Below, piece after piece: positions 1 through 6,631 of a DNA stretch of 8,450 bases. The stretch's first letter is position 1. Each line of letters starts with the position of its first letter. Position numbers and translations under genes: made by a program. Where the stretch lies: the NCBI GenBank assembly GCA_022712075.1, contig JALAHE010000081.1, positions 1 to 8,450 of the forward strand, given 5' to 3'. The notes under the pieces were generated by a model. The model made no database searches, was not told where the DNA came from, and saw only the letters and a list, made by a program, of their open reading frames with translations. The DNA is from Galactobacter sp. GTDB lineage: Bacteria > Actinomycetota > Actinomycetes > Actinomycetales > Micrococcaceae.

Positions 1-1
1 G

Positions 2-988
2 ACCGGCCCCGGATCCTCCTCTGACCTCTGGACGCCCGTGCTGGGCCCCGACGTGCTGATCAACATGGACGGCGAGGCCCACGCGGCGCTGCGCCGCCGC
101 ATCGGCCCGCTCTTCACCCCCGCCTCGGTGAAGTCCCTCGTGGAGGACGCCCTCGGCCCGGCCACTGCCGAGCTGCGTCGCCGCCTCGAGGCCGGCGAGC
201 AGGTCGACCTCGTCAAACACGCCAAGCTCTCGGCGAGCGTCGTCATCGCGCGGCTCGTGGGGGTCGGCACCGAAGTGGTCGACGACGCGTTCTTCCGCCG
301 GGCCGCCCGCATCACGGGCTTCGTCTCCCTCACACGCCGGGGCTTCACACCGCAGCAGCAGGCGGAGGTGAAGGAGGTCATGGACGGGCTGCGCGCCCAG
401 GCGGCCGCCGCCTACCGCTGCGACGAGGACACCGTCCCGGCCCGTCTGCGGGAGATGGGGCTCTCCGAGGAGGAGGCCACGGGCGTCGTGGCGGTGCTGA
501 TCATCGCCGGCACGGAGACCATCGTCTCCTTCCTCCCGCGCCTCGCCGCTCTGCTCATCGACTCCGGCTGGCTACCCCGCCTGGCCCAGGATCCGGCGGC
601 CGGCGACGGCGCGATCGCCGAGGCCCTGCGCGTCACGGCGCCCACTCCCGTGACGATGCGCCGCGTGGCCCGGGACGCTGCACTGGGACCGCTGAGCCTC
701 AAGACCGGCGAACGCCTTGTCCTCGGCACCTACTGGGCCACGTCCCCGTTCGCCCCGTTCAGCCCCAGCACCCCGTCCGCCTCGCTCAAGCAGCTGTGGT
801 TCGGTGCCGGAGCGCACTTCTGCATCGGCGCTCCGCTGGCCATGGCCCATTCCCGCCTCTTCCTCGAGGCGCTCACGGCCGTGCCTGGCGCCCGCATCGT
901 GGAACGCCGCGCGGCCCGCGGCGTCTTGATCCCCGCCTACGAGCGCCTCGTGCTGCGCGCACCCAGCGGCGGTGGGGACCGTGGCTGA
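2..988 (+). CDS. cytochrome P450, 5' end outside the window
   Basis: Heme-thiolate monooxygenase. The frame is open from base 2, and the residues before the GTG at 38 (ending DLWTPV) already belong to the fold, so that GTG is not the start and roughly 75 N-terminal residues are missing. Counting from the GTG at 38, visible landmarks are the C-helix HxxxR (His15-Arg19 in HAALRRR), the I-helix AGTET at 157-161 with its acid-alcohol pair for oxygen activation, the K-helix ExxR at 195-198 (EALR), and the heme loop FGAGAHFCIG with ligand Cys262. All catalytic landmarks are intact, so it should be functional. The segment between ExxR and the heme loop is atypical: the usual ANRDP and FxPxR meander signature is replaced by a Ser/Pro-rich stretch. 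The stop overlaps the ligase start by 8 nt, implying translational coupling. Substrate is unknown; context suggests a lipid or beta-keto/hydroxy-acid product. No ferredoxin or reductase partner is in view. Confidence 0.93.
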   Translation, partial: TGPGSSSDLWTPVLGPDVLINMDGEAHAALRRRIGPLFTPASVKSLVEDALGPATAELRRRLEAGEQVDLVKHAKLSASVVIARLVGVGTEVVDDAFFRRAARITGFVSLTRRGFTPQQQAEVKEVMDGLRAQAAAAYRCDEDTVPARLREMGLSEEEATGVVAVLIIAGTETIVSFLPRLAALLIDSGWLPRLAQDPAAGDGAIAEALRVTAPTPVTMRRVARDAALGPLSLKTGERLVLGTYWATSPFAPFSPSTPSASLKQLWFGAGAHFCIGAPLAMAHSRLFLEALTAVPGARIVERRAARGVLIPAYERLVLRAPSGGGDRG

Positions 989-2669
989 TCTCGTCGAGTC
1001 CGTCCTCGCCGCCGCCGACGCCGCGGCGCCCGGCATCGTGGCCATCCGCTACGGTCGCCGCACCCTGAGCTACGCCCAGCTCGCCGAACGCGTGCGGGCC
1101 GGCGCGGACGGCCTCACGCGCCTGGGCCTCACCCCCGGCGACCGCGTCCTGTTCACCGTCCGGCCCGGCCCCGACGCCGTGGTCCTCGCCCTGGCGATCG
1201 TGCACGCGGGAGGCACCGTGGTCTTCGCCGACCCCGGCGCCGGCGCCGCCCTCTTTGCCGCCCGCGCTTCGCTTGCGGCCCCGCGCTGGGTCGCCGCCGA
1301 GTCCCTCCTGCACCTCGCCTCCACGCGCCCGCTGCGCCGACTGGCCCGCTCCCGCGGCCTCGACCTGCCGCCCTACTCGAGCATCGTCCCCGAGGCCAGG
1401 CACCTGCGCGCCGGCCCGTGGCTGCCCGGGACGCCCCGCGGCGCCATCGGGCTGCGGGCCCTCTTCGCCGGGCAGGCGGGCCGGGGCACCCAACCCGGCC
1501 GCACGGCGTCGGGCCTTCCTTCACAGCACGACGCCGCCCGGCCGGCTTCCGGCGCGGGCGCCGGAACGGCGGGCGGCCGGGAGGGCGACGAGGCGCTCAT
1601 CGTCTTCACGTCCGGAACCACCGGAACCCCCAAGGCCGTGGTGCACACGCGCGGCTCGCTCGGCAACGGCCTGGGCGACTTCGCGGCGGGCATCGGCCTC
1701 GCGGCCGGGCAGAGCGTGCTCACCGACCAGCTCATGGTCGGCATCCCGGCGCTCATCGCCGGCGCCACGTGGACCTTCCCGCCGCACGGCACGCAGCCCG
1801 GCGCCCCGAGCGACGCCTACCTCGACCTCCTCGACGGCGCAGACGTGCTCTTCACGCCGCCCGCCACGATGGACGCGCTCCTGAAGCTCCTCGCGGCCCG
1901 CCCCCGGCCCGGGACGGACCGCGTGCGGACCATCGCCCTGGGCGGCGCTCCCGTGCTACGCCCGCTCGTGGAGCGCATCCACGAGCGCTTCCCGAACGCC
2001 GCGATCCGCACCATCTACGGCATGACCGAGGTGCTCCCCGTGGCGATCGGCGACGGGCTGGCGAAGCTCGCCGCACCACCGGACCCCGACGGCGGCGACG
2101 AGGCGGGCACCGTGGTCCCGAGCGTCACCGCCCGGGTCGAGGACGGCGAGCTGATCCTCACCGGCCCCGGGCTGGCCCGCGGCTACCTCGCGGATCTGCC
2201 AGAGAACCCGCTCATCGAGCACCGCACGGGCGACCTCGCGCGGCTGGACGGCGACCGCCTCACGTTGCTCGGGCGCAAGAAGGACATGTTCATCCGCGGC
2301 ACGCAGAACGTGTACCCGGGGCTCTACGAGCCGCTCGTGGCCGGCCTGCCCGGGGTGTCCGACGCCGTGCTGACGGGCGTGCCGGACGAGATCGGCGACG
2401 ACCGGCTGGTCCTCGTGGTGATTCCCGAGGACGCCCCGCCGGGCGACCTCGATGCGGGCCACCCGCTGACCGCCGCCGTGGCCGCCGCCCTGCCGGGGCT
2501 CATGGACGCCGGCGCGCTTCCCGACCTGGTCCTCGCCACGAACGCCTGGCCGCGCGCCGGGCGGCAACAGAAGCTGGACCGCCGGGCCCTCGCCGCGCAG
2601 GTTTCTGCCTGGACCCTGGCGCACCCCGGCTCGCTCCCCGGCACCGATCCAGCCGGGGGCACCGCATGA
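981..2669 (+). CDS. class I adenylate-forming enzyme (AMP-binding; OleC-like or acyl-CoA ligase)
   Basis: ANL-superfamily enzyme that activates a carboxylate (or, in OleC, a beta-hydroxy acid) with ATP. Numbered from the GTG at 972, motifs are the P-loop FTSGTTGTPK at 212-221, YGMTE at 349-353 followed by LPV, TGD at 419-421, the hinge GRKKDMFIR at 434-442, and the C-terminal catalytic lysine K534 in RQQKLDRR. All are intact. The YGxTExLPV signature recalls OleC beta-lactone synthetases from memory; NVYPGLYEP is seen in actinobacterial acyl-CoA ligases, so both readings stay open. Start: GTG 981 (562 aa) is preferred because a GGTGG lies 5 nt upstream and it gives an 8-nt overlap with the P450 stop; GTG 972 (565 aa) lacks a Shine-Dalgarno. 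Residues about 163-205, before the P-loop, form a low-complexity Gly/Ala/Pro/Arg linker. The end overlaps the reductase start as ATGA. AMP-binding assignment is firm; substrate is not. Confidence 0.92.
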   Translation: MADLVESVLAAADAAAPGIVAIRYGRRTLSYAQLAERVRAGADGLTRLGLTPGDRVLFTVRPGPDAVVLALAIVHAGGTVVFADPGAGAALFAARASLAAPRWVAAESLLHLASTRPLRRLARSRGLDLPPYSSIVPEARHLRAGPWLPGTPRGAIGLRALFAGQAGRGTQPGRTASGLPSQHDAARPASGAGAGTAGGREGDEALIVFTSGTTGTPKAVVHTRGSLGNGLGDFAAGIGLAAGQSVLTDQLMVGIPALIAGATWTFPPHGTQPGAPSDAYLDLLDGADVLFTPPATMDALLKLLAARPRPGTDRVRTIALGGAPVLRPLVERIHERFPNAAIRTIYGMTEVLPVAIGDGLAKLAAPPDPDGGDEAGTVVPSVTARVEDGELILTGPGLARGYLADLPENPLIEHRTGDLARLDGDRLTLLGRKKDMFIRGTQNVYPGLYEPLVAGLPGVSDAVLTGVPDEIGDDRLVLVVIPEDAPPGDLDAGHPLTAAVAAALPGLMDAGALPDLVLATNAWPRAGRQQKLDRRALAAQVSAWTLAHPGSLPGTDPAGGTA

Positions 2670-3586
2670 GGGTCCTCGTCACGGGGGCCGGCGGCTTCGT
2701 GGGCGGCTCCGTGGCCCGGCGCCTCACTGAGTCGGGCCACGAGGTCATCGCCGCCGTCCGCCGCCCCGGATCGTTCGCCGACCCGGGCGTGAGCACCGTG
2801 GCCTGGGAGCTGCCAGCTCCCCCACCCGAGGCCCTGCTCGACACCCGGCCGGACGCTGTCGTGCACGCCGCCGCCCGCGTCGACGACACCGCGCCGTGGG
2901 CCCCCGCCTTCCGCGCCAATGTGCTCGGCACGCGCGCCGTGCGCTCCGCGTTCCCCGGGGCCCGGATCGTGCTGATCTCCACCTCAAGCGTGTACGACGG
3001 CGCGCGCGGCGTCATCGACGCCCGCGAGGAGGACGCTCAACCCGGCACCCAGCGCGGGAGCTATGCGCGCACCAAGTTCCTCGCCGAGGTGGAGCTGAGC
3101 GGCACCGACGCGATCATCCTGCGCCCGCACGCCGTGTATGGCCCGGGCGATCGCACCCTGCTCCCCCGCGTCCAGGCCGCGGTGCGCGGCGGGCGCCTGC
3201 TCCTGCCAGGCGGCGGGGCCGCCCTCCACGCGCTCACGCACATCAACAACCTGCTCGACGCCGTGGGGTTGGCCTTGGTGCCCGGCGCGCCGACCGGCAC
3301 GTACAACGTCACGGACGCAGCGCCGGTGCCCGTGGGCGAGGCGATCGGCGAGTTCCTCGCGCGGCGCGGCGTGGAGCACCGGATCGTGTCGGTGCCGCTG
3401 GGCCTGGCGCTCGGCGCGGGCGGTGCGGCCGAGGCGCTGGGCTTCTTCACGCGGCGCACGCCGCGGCTGACCCGCTATGCGGCGGCGCAGATCGGGCGGC
3501 AGCACACCTACAGCCTGGATGCCGCCCGCGGGGGGCTCGGCTACCGGCCGACTCCCACGAGCCTCGAGGGGGCCGAGGACTGGTAG
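2666..3586 (+). CDS. NAD(P)-dependent epimerase/reductase, extended SDR (OleD-like)
   Basis: 306-aa extended short-chain dehydrogenase. The Rossmann motif TGAGGFVG occupies residues 6-13. The basic VRRPG after the second strand (31-35) points to NADPH rather than NADH. The catalytic set is the Ser-rich STSSVY at 105-110 and YARTK with Tyr133 and Lys137. RPHAVYGPGD at 153-162 and a terminal GYRP...DW are typical of the 3-beta-HSD/OleD branch. In olefin and beta-lactone pathways OleD reduces a 2-alkyl-3-keto acid to the 3-hydroxy acid, which OleC then activates; the direct fusion-like arrangement behind an adenylating enzyme fits that role but does not prove it. The ATG start overlaps the ligase stop (ATGA, 4 nt) and has a GGGGG run about 7 nt upstream. 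Alternatives are a sugar-nucleotide epimerase or a sterol/flavonoid-type reductase, which the neighbours make less likely. Confidence 0.92.
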   Translation: MRVLVTGAGGFVGGSVARRLTESGHEVIAAVRRPGSFADPGVSTVAWELPAPPPEALLDTRPDAVVHAAARVDDTAPWAPAFRANVLGTRAVRSAFPGARIVLISTSSVYDGARGVIDAREEDAQPGTQRGSYARTKFLAEVELSGTDAIILRPHAVYGPGDRTLLPRVQAAVRGGRLLLPGGGAALHALTHINNLLDAVGLALVPGAPTGTYNVTDAAPVPVGEAIGEFLARRGVEHRIVSVPLGLALGAGGAAEALGFFTRRTPRLTRYAAAQIGRQHTYSLDAARGGLGYRPTPTSLEGAEDW

Positions 3587-3600
3587 GCCCGGCCCACCAG
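3580..3600. terminator. GC-rich hairpin between convergent genes
   Basis: Ten-base arms CTGGTAGGCC (3580-3589) and GGCCCACCAG (3591-3600) pair with one A/C mismatch; a realistic fold has an 8-position stem and 5-nt loop. The TAG stop of the reductase lies inside the left arm. No T-run follows on either strand, so it would be a U-less, possibly bidirectional terminator for the two convergent genes, which are only 17 nt apart. Function is inferred from position. Confidence 0.45.
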
Positions 3601-3603
3601 CCA

Positions 3604-4812
3604 TCAGTCGACAGCGACCACGGTGAGCTGCTTGTCCGTGCTCGTCACGGCGATGCGGTTGGCGTCCACCGCGAGCCCACCCTCGGTCGCGGGGAGCGTG
3701 AGCAACTCGACCTCTCCGTCCGGGGCAACGCTCAGCGCCGACGAGCCATCGGCAAAGCCAGCATCCACACGAATGGCGGATCGGCCACCGCCCGCGCCGG
3801 CCGTCCCTTCATCGAGCCGAGCCGGCGTGAACCCGGCAACCTGCCGAAGCTCCTTGGCCTCCACGTCCACCACTGCGAGCCGGTCCCCCGTCCCGATGAG
3901 CGCATGCGTGCCGGAAGCGGCGAGGAGCCGCAGCGGGGCGGCGTCCTCGGCCTTTGCGGCCAGCACCACTGCGGCCTCGTGCGGCTTGGCTGCCGGGCTC
4001 TTCACGACCTGGATCTCATCGCCCTGCAGACGGTCCCACAGCACCTCGGCCTCGCCACCGGCAAGCCACACGTCGGTTGCGCCGCCGGCCGGCACCAGGT
4101 CCTGCTGGCTTCCGTCGAGTGAAACGGCCACCAGCTGGCGAGAGGCTTCAAGGCCGATCAGGAAGAACGCCTTTCCGCCGGCCACCACCATCCGGGTACT
4201 CGCGAAGGGTTCGTCGCCCACGTCGAAGGAGGCGAAGAGTGGCGTGACGTCGGACCCGTCCGGCTCGCTCCGATAGATCCGCCAGCTCGAGGCTGCAACA
4301 TCCGCCGACGTGGCCTCGGCCCAGACCACCGCATCCTTGGTGGCGGCCATGGCGATGACTTGCCCCGGCAACGCGTCGGAAAGCCCTCGGCTGGTGCCCA
4401 CTGCCCGGTCTCCCCAAGCCACGGTGGGGTGCTGGCTGAAGCTATTCGTCGCGGCATCGAACGAATCCACGGCGTTCTGAGAGCTCAACACCTTCCCCTC
4501 GAGGAAACCCCAACCCACCGGTTGCGCCTTGGCCAGTACCGGTGCCACCGTCCCCACCGGAGTGGACATCGAGGTGACCGGCGTGACGGCTTCGCCCCAC
4601 GTCGCCTCCTGCCCGCTCCCCCAGGTGAGCCGAGGCTGGGACGCATCCTCCGGCGTCGTTCCGGTGCCGGAGGAGGTGGCCGGCGACTGGCTGGAGGCCG
4701 CCGTTCCCACATCGATCCCCGTGCTCGGGGCCGGCGTTCCGGCGCCCGTGCAGGCGCTCAGCGCCAGGGCCATAGGGAGGGACAGGACCAGCAGCGGGCG
4801 GCGTGCGCGCAT
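3604..4812 (-). CDS. lipoprotein, probable beta-propeller, function unknown
   Basis: 402-aa secreted lipoprotein, anchored to the outer face of the cytoplasmic membrane. The start at 4812 is chosen because GAGGAG (4820-4825) lies 7 nt upstream and the product then begins with a proper signal peptide: MRARR, a hydrophobic stretch, and the lipobox LSAC with lipidated Cys21. The frame is open upstream to 4908 but that extension crosses a terminator and would bury the signal. After Cys21 comes a Ser/Thr/Ala/Pro/Gly-rich linker to about residue 60. The remainder has repeating beta-strand-like units (for example VVWAE, RIYRSEPDGSDV, ALSVAPDGEVELL), suggesting a WD40/TolB-like propeller. No catalytic motif is visible. 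It is convergent with the SDR gene and downstream of, but separated by a terminator from, the acyl-CoA operon, so neither neighbourhood assigns a role. Gene reality and lipobox are sure; the fold is an inference. Confidence 0.9.
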   Translation of the reverse strand: MRARRPLLVLSLPMALALSACTGAGTPAPSTGIDVGTAASSQSPATSSGTGTTPEDASQPRLTWGSGQEATWGEAVTPVTSMSTPVGTVAPVLAKAQPVGWGFLEGKVLSSQNAVDSFDAATNSFSQHPTVAWGDRAVGTSRGLSDALPGQVIAMAATKDAVVWAEATSADVAASSWRIYRSEPDGSDVTPLFASFDVGDEPFASTRMVVAGGKAFFLIGLEASRQLVAVSLDGSQQDLVPAGGATDVWLAGGEAEVLWDRLQGDEIQVVKSPAAKPHEAAVVLAAKAEDAAPLRLLAASGTHALIGTGDRLAVVDVEAKELRQVAGFTPARLDEGTAGAGGGRSAIRVDAGFADGSSALSVAPDGEVELLTLPATEGGLAVDANRIAVTSTDKQLTVVAVD

Positions 4813-4819
4813 CAAGCAA

Positions 4820-4825
4820 CTCCTC
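4820..4825 (-). promoter_or_regulatory. ribosome binding site of the lipoprotein gene
   Basis: GAGGAG on the - strand, 7 nt before the ATG at 4812. This decides the start against the longer open frame reaching 4908. Confidence 0.8.
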
Positions 4826-4830
4826 GAACC

Positions 4831-4864
4831 AAAAGGTGGCGGACCGGTTTCCCGATCCGCCACC
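4831..4864 (-). terminator. rho-independent terminator of the acyl-CoA operon
   Basis: Read on the - strand: a 13-position stem with one mismatch (outer nine, GGTGGCGGA/TCCGCCACC, perfect), a GAAA tetraloop, then TTTT at 4834-4831. It lies about 92 nt after the stop of the 3-hydroxyacyl-CoA dehydrogenase, so it most simply ends that operon. It sits only 18 nt before the lipoprotein start, inside what would be its leader, so attenuation or an anti-readthrough role for that gene is also possible. Confidence 0.75.
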
Positions 4865-4865
4865 C

Positions 4866-4895
4866 ACGCTATGGCCCTGCATTCGGCGATGAGAA
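4866..4895 (-). promoter_or_regulatory. candidate promoter of the lipoprotein gene
   Basis: On the - strand TTCTCA (4895-4890) and TAGCGT (4871-4866, an actinobacterial TANNNT -10) are 18 nt apart. Initiation would fall near 4859, within the first arm of the terminator hairpin. The -35 matches consensus at only four of six positions, so this is a guess from spacing and position. Confidence 0.25.
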
Positions 4896-4930
4896 GCCCC
4901 CGCCGCACACCGTGATCAAACGGTGAGTTT

Positions 4931-4949
4931 CGCGCCGGTATGCGGCGCG
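4931..4949. repeat. short hairpin after the dehydrogenase stop
   Basis: Perfect 7-bp arms CGCGCCG / CGGCGCG with a 5-nt loop (GTATG), beginning 7 nt past the - strand stop codon at 4957. No T-run follows, so it may be an mRNA 3'-end stabiliser or a weak terminator preceding the strong one. A second small inverted repeat, CACCGT / ACGGTG with a 6-nt gap, lies at 4908-4925. Confidence 0.35.
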
Positions 4950-4956
4950 GCCCGGC

Positions 4957-5805
4957 TCAGCTCCAGTCGTAGAAGCCCTTGCCGCTCTTCTGGCCCAGCT
5001 CGCCCCGGGCCACCATGTCGCGCATGAGCTGCGGCGGCGCAAAGCGCTCACCCAGCTCGGAGGCGAGGTACTCGGCGATGTCCAGGCGCACGTCCAGGCC
5101 CACGATGTCGGTGGTCTTGAGCGGGCCGGAGGCGTGGCCGTAGCCGAGCACCATGGCATTGTCGATGTCCTCGGCGCTCGCCACACCGGACTCCACCATG
5201 CGGATCGCCTCGAGGGCCAGGGCCACGCCCAGGCGGGAGGAGGCGAAGCCCGGGGCGTCGTTGACGACCACGGCGGTCTTGCCGAGGCCGGCCACCCAAC
5301 CGCGGGCCGCGTCCACCAGCTCGGGACGCGTGGCCTTGCCCGCCACGACCTCGATCAGCTTGGAGGCCGGGACCGGGTTGAAGAAGTGCAGGCCAAGGAA
5401 GGAGGCCGGGCGCTCCAGCTCGGCGGCCAGGCCGTCGATGGAGAGCGAGGAGGTGTTGGAGGCGAGCACGGCGCCCTCGGACAGGTGCGCCTCGGCCTCG
5501 CGCAGCGTGGAGACCTTGAGGTCCCACAGTTCGGGCACGGCCTCAACCGCGAACTCCACCGTGGAGAGCGCGTCCTTGCCCGTGGAGACGGTCAGCCGCT
5601 CGAGGATCTCCTCGCGCGTGCCGGCCAGGCCGCGGGCGAGGGACTTGTCGACGGAAACGCCGATGCGCTCGGCGGCAGCTGCCGCGGCGTCGATGTTGGC
5701 CTCGATGACCACCACCTCGGCCCCGGAGACCAGGAACGCGTGCGCGATGCCCGCGCCCATGCGTCCGCCGCCGATGACGCCCACGCGGGCTGGAAGCTGG
5801 CTCAT
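4957..5805 (-). CDS. 3-hydroxyacyl-CoA dehydrogenase (single-domain, Hbd/PaaH-like)
   Basis: 282-aa NAD-dependent dehydrogenase that oxidises an L-3-hydroxyacyl-CoA to 3-ketoacyl-CoA. The Rossmann motif GGGRMG at 12-17 and acidic Glu35 indicate NAD. Catalytic-region residues are SNTSS (116-120), His140 in GLHFFNPVP, and Glu152; the usual Asn-Arg pair after PGF is Ser190-Arg191 here. The C-terminal all-helical half contains the family segment EDIDNAMVLGYGHASGP. Length matches short Hbd-type enzymes (about 280 aa), not the double-domain 475-aa E. coli PaaH. The ATG at 5805 is chosen because it immediately precedes the Rossmann strand and shares one base with the hydratase stop (TGATG); the same frame is open further upstream but only as a shadow of the hydratase. 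Third gene of the thiolase operon. 3-hydroxyadipyl-CoA is the likely substrate if the operon serves phenylacetate, 3-hydroxybutyryl-CoA otherwise. Confidence 0.93.
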   Translation of the reverse strand: MSQLPARVGVIGGGRMGAGIAHAFLVSGAEVVVIEANIDAAAAAAERIGVSVDKSLARGLAGTREEILERLTVSTGKDALSTVEFAVEAVPELWDLKVSTLREAEAHLSEGAVLASNTSSLSIDGLAAELERPASFLGLHFFNPVPASKLIEVVAGKATRPELVDAARGWVAGLGKTAVVVNDAPGFASSRLGVALALEAIRMVESGVASAEDIDNAMVLGYGHASGPLKTTDIVGLDVRLDIAEYLASELGERFAPPQLMRDMVARGELGQKSGKGFYDWS

Positions 5806-6629
5806 CACTTCTTCTTTCGGTCGAGGAACGCCTGCATGCGCTCGAACTTGGCTTCTGACTCGAACAGCACGGCCTGGGCCAGCGTGTCGATCACGGGGTG
5901 CGCCTCGCGCGGTGAGTGGAAAACGGCCTTGGTCAGGCGCACGGCCAGGGCGTCCTGCGCGCCGATGCGGTCGGCCAGGGCGTGGGCCGCCGCGAGCAGC
6001 TCGCCCGGCTCCACGAGCTCGGTGATGAGCCCGGCCGCGAGGCACTGCTCGCCCGTCAGGATCTTCCCGGCAAAGAGGATCTCCTTGGCCAAGGGCTCGC
6101 CCACCAGCTCGCGCAGGCGCCACGTGGCGCCGGCCCCGGCGGTGATGCCGAGGTTGGTCTCCGGCTGGCCCATGCGCAGCTGCGGGGTGCCGAGGCGGAA
6201 GTCCGCGGCGTAGGAGAGCTCGGCTCCGCCGCCGAGGGCGAAGCCGTCGAGCGCCGCGATCATCGGCATGGGCAGGCGCGCCAGGCGGTCGAAGATCGTG
6301 GAGTTGATGCCTGCCAGGGCCTCGGCCCGGCGGCGCTCCTTGAGCTGGGCGATGTCGGCGCCGGAGGCGAACAGGCCCTTGGTGCCGGCCTCGGGGTCCG
6401 ACGGCGTGCCCGTCAGGATGAGGATCTTGGGCTCGCGCTCCAGGTGGTCGGCGAGCGCGTGCAGCTCGTCCACCATGGTCTGGTCGATCGCATTGCGCAC
6501 CTCGGGGCGATGCAGGGCCGCGACCACGCGGTCCTCGCCCTCGGTGACGCGCAGGGCCACAAAGTGAGCCGCCCATGCAGCCGGGGCGAGGCTGGAAGCC
6601 GAGCCAGCGCCGTCGTGCGTTTCAGCCAT
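5805..6629 (-). CDS. enoyl-CoA hydratase/isomerase (crotonase family)
   Basis: 274-aa crotonase-fold enzyme that adds water to a 2-enoyl-CoA. The first oxyanion-hole segment is FASGADIAQL (87-96), the second ALGGGAEL (131-138). Both catalytic glutamates of true hydratases are present, Glu137 in GGGAE and Glu157 in MGQPE, so hydration is expected rather than isomerase-only or hydrolase chemistry. The start is the ATG at 6629, two nt after the thiolase stop; an in-frame alternative at 6680 would overlap the thiolase by 49 nt. The N-terminus carries about 20 residues of Ala/Gly-rich extension before the fold, and the C-terminus ends in a basic RKKK. Its stop shares one base with the dehydrogenase start. 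In a phenylacetate setting it would act as PaaF on 2,3-dehydroadipyl-CoA; otherwise it is a short-chain fatty acid hydratase. Confidence 0.93.
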   Translation of the reverse strand: MAETHDGAGSASSLAPAAWAAHFVALRVTEGEDRVVAALHRPEVRNAIDQTMVDELHALADHLEREPKILILTGTPSDPEAGTKGLFASGADIAQLKERRRAEALAGINSTIFDRLARLPMPMIAALDGFALGGGAELSYAADFRLGTPQLRMGQPETNLGITAGAGATWRLRELVGEPLAKEILFAGKILTGEQCLAAGLITELVEPGELLAAAHALADRIGAQDALAVRLTKAVFHSPREAHPVIDTLAQAVLFESEAKFERMQAFLDRKKK

Positions 6630-6631
6630 GC

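Noticed and set aside
38..40. GTG at 38 as the start of the P450
   Set aside because: The frame is open to the window edge and the preceding residues (DLWTPV) continue the P450 fold; about 75 residues normally precede this point.
1418..2665. Long upstream extension of the reductase frame
   Set aside because: It is an Arg/Pro-rich shadow of the ligase in another frame; the ATG at 2666 directly precedes the Rossmann motif.
2896..4122. A 408-codon + strand open frame across the reductase and lipoprotein genes
   Set aside because: Arg/Ala-rich with no motif, and it spans two well-supported convergent genes and the hairpin between them.
4813..4908. Longer start for the lipoprotein at 4908
   Set aside because: It would cross a terminator hairpin and put 32 residues before the signal peptide; the ATG at 4812 has a proper ribosome binding site and gives a standard lipobox.
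5806..6576. Upstream extension of the 3-hydroxyacyl-CoA dehydrogenase frame
   Set aside because: It is an Arg/Gly/Pro-rich shadow of the enoyl-CoA hydratase; the real start is the ATG at 5805, next to the GGGRMG motif.
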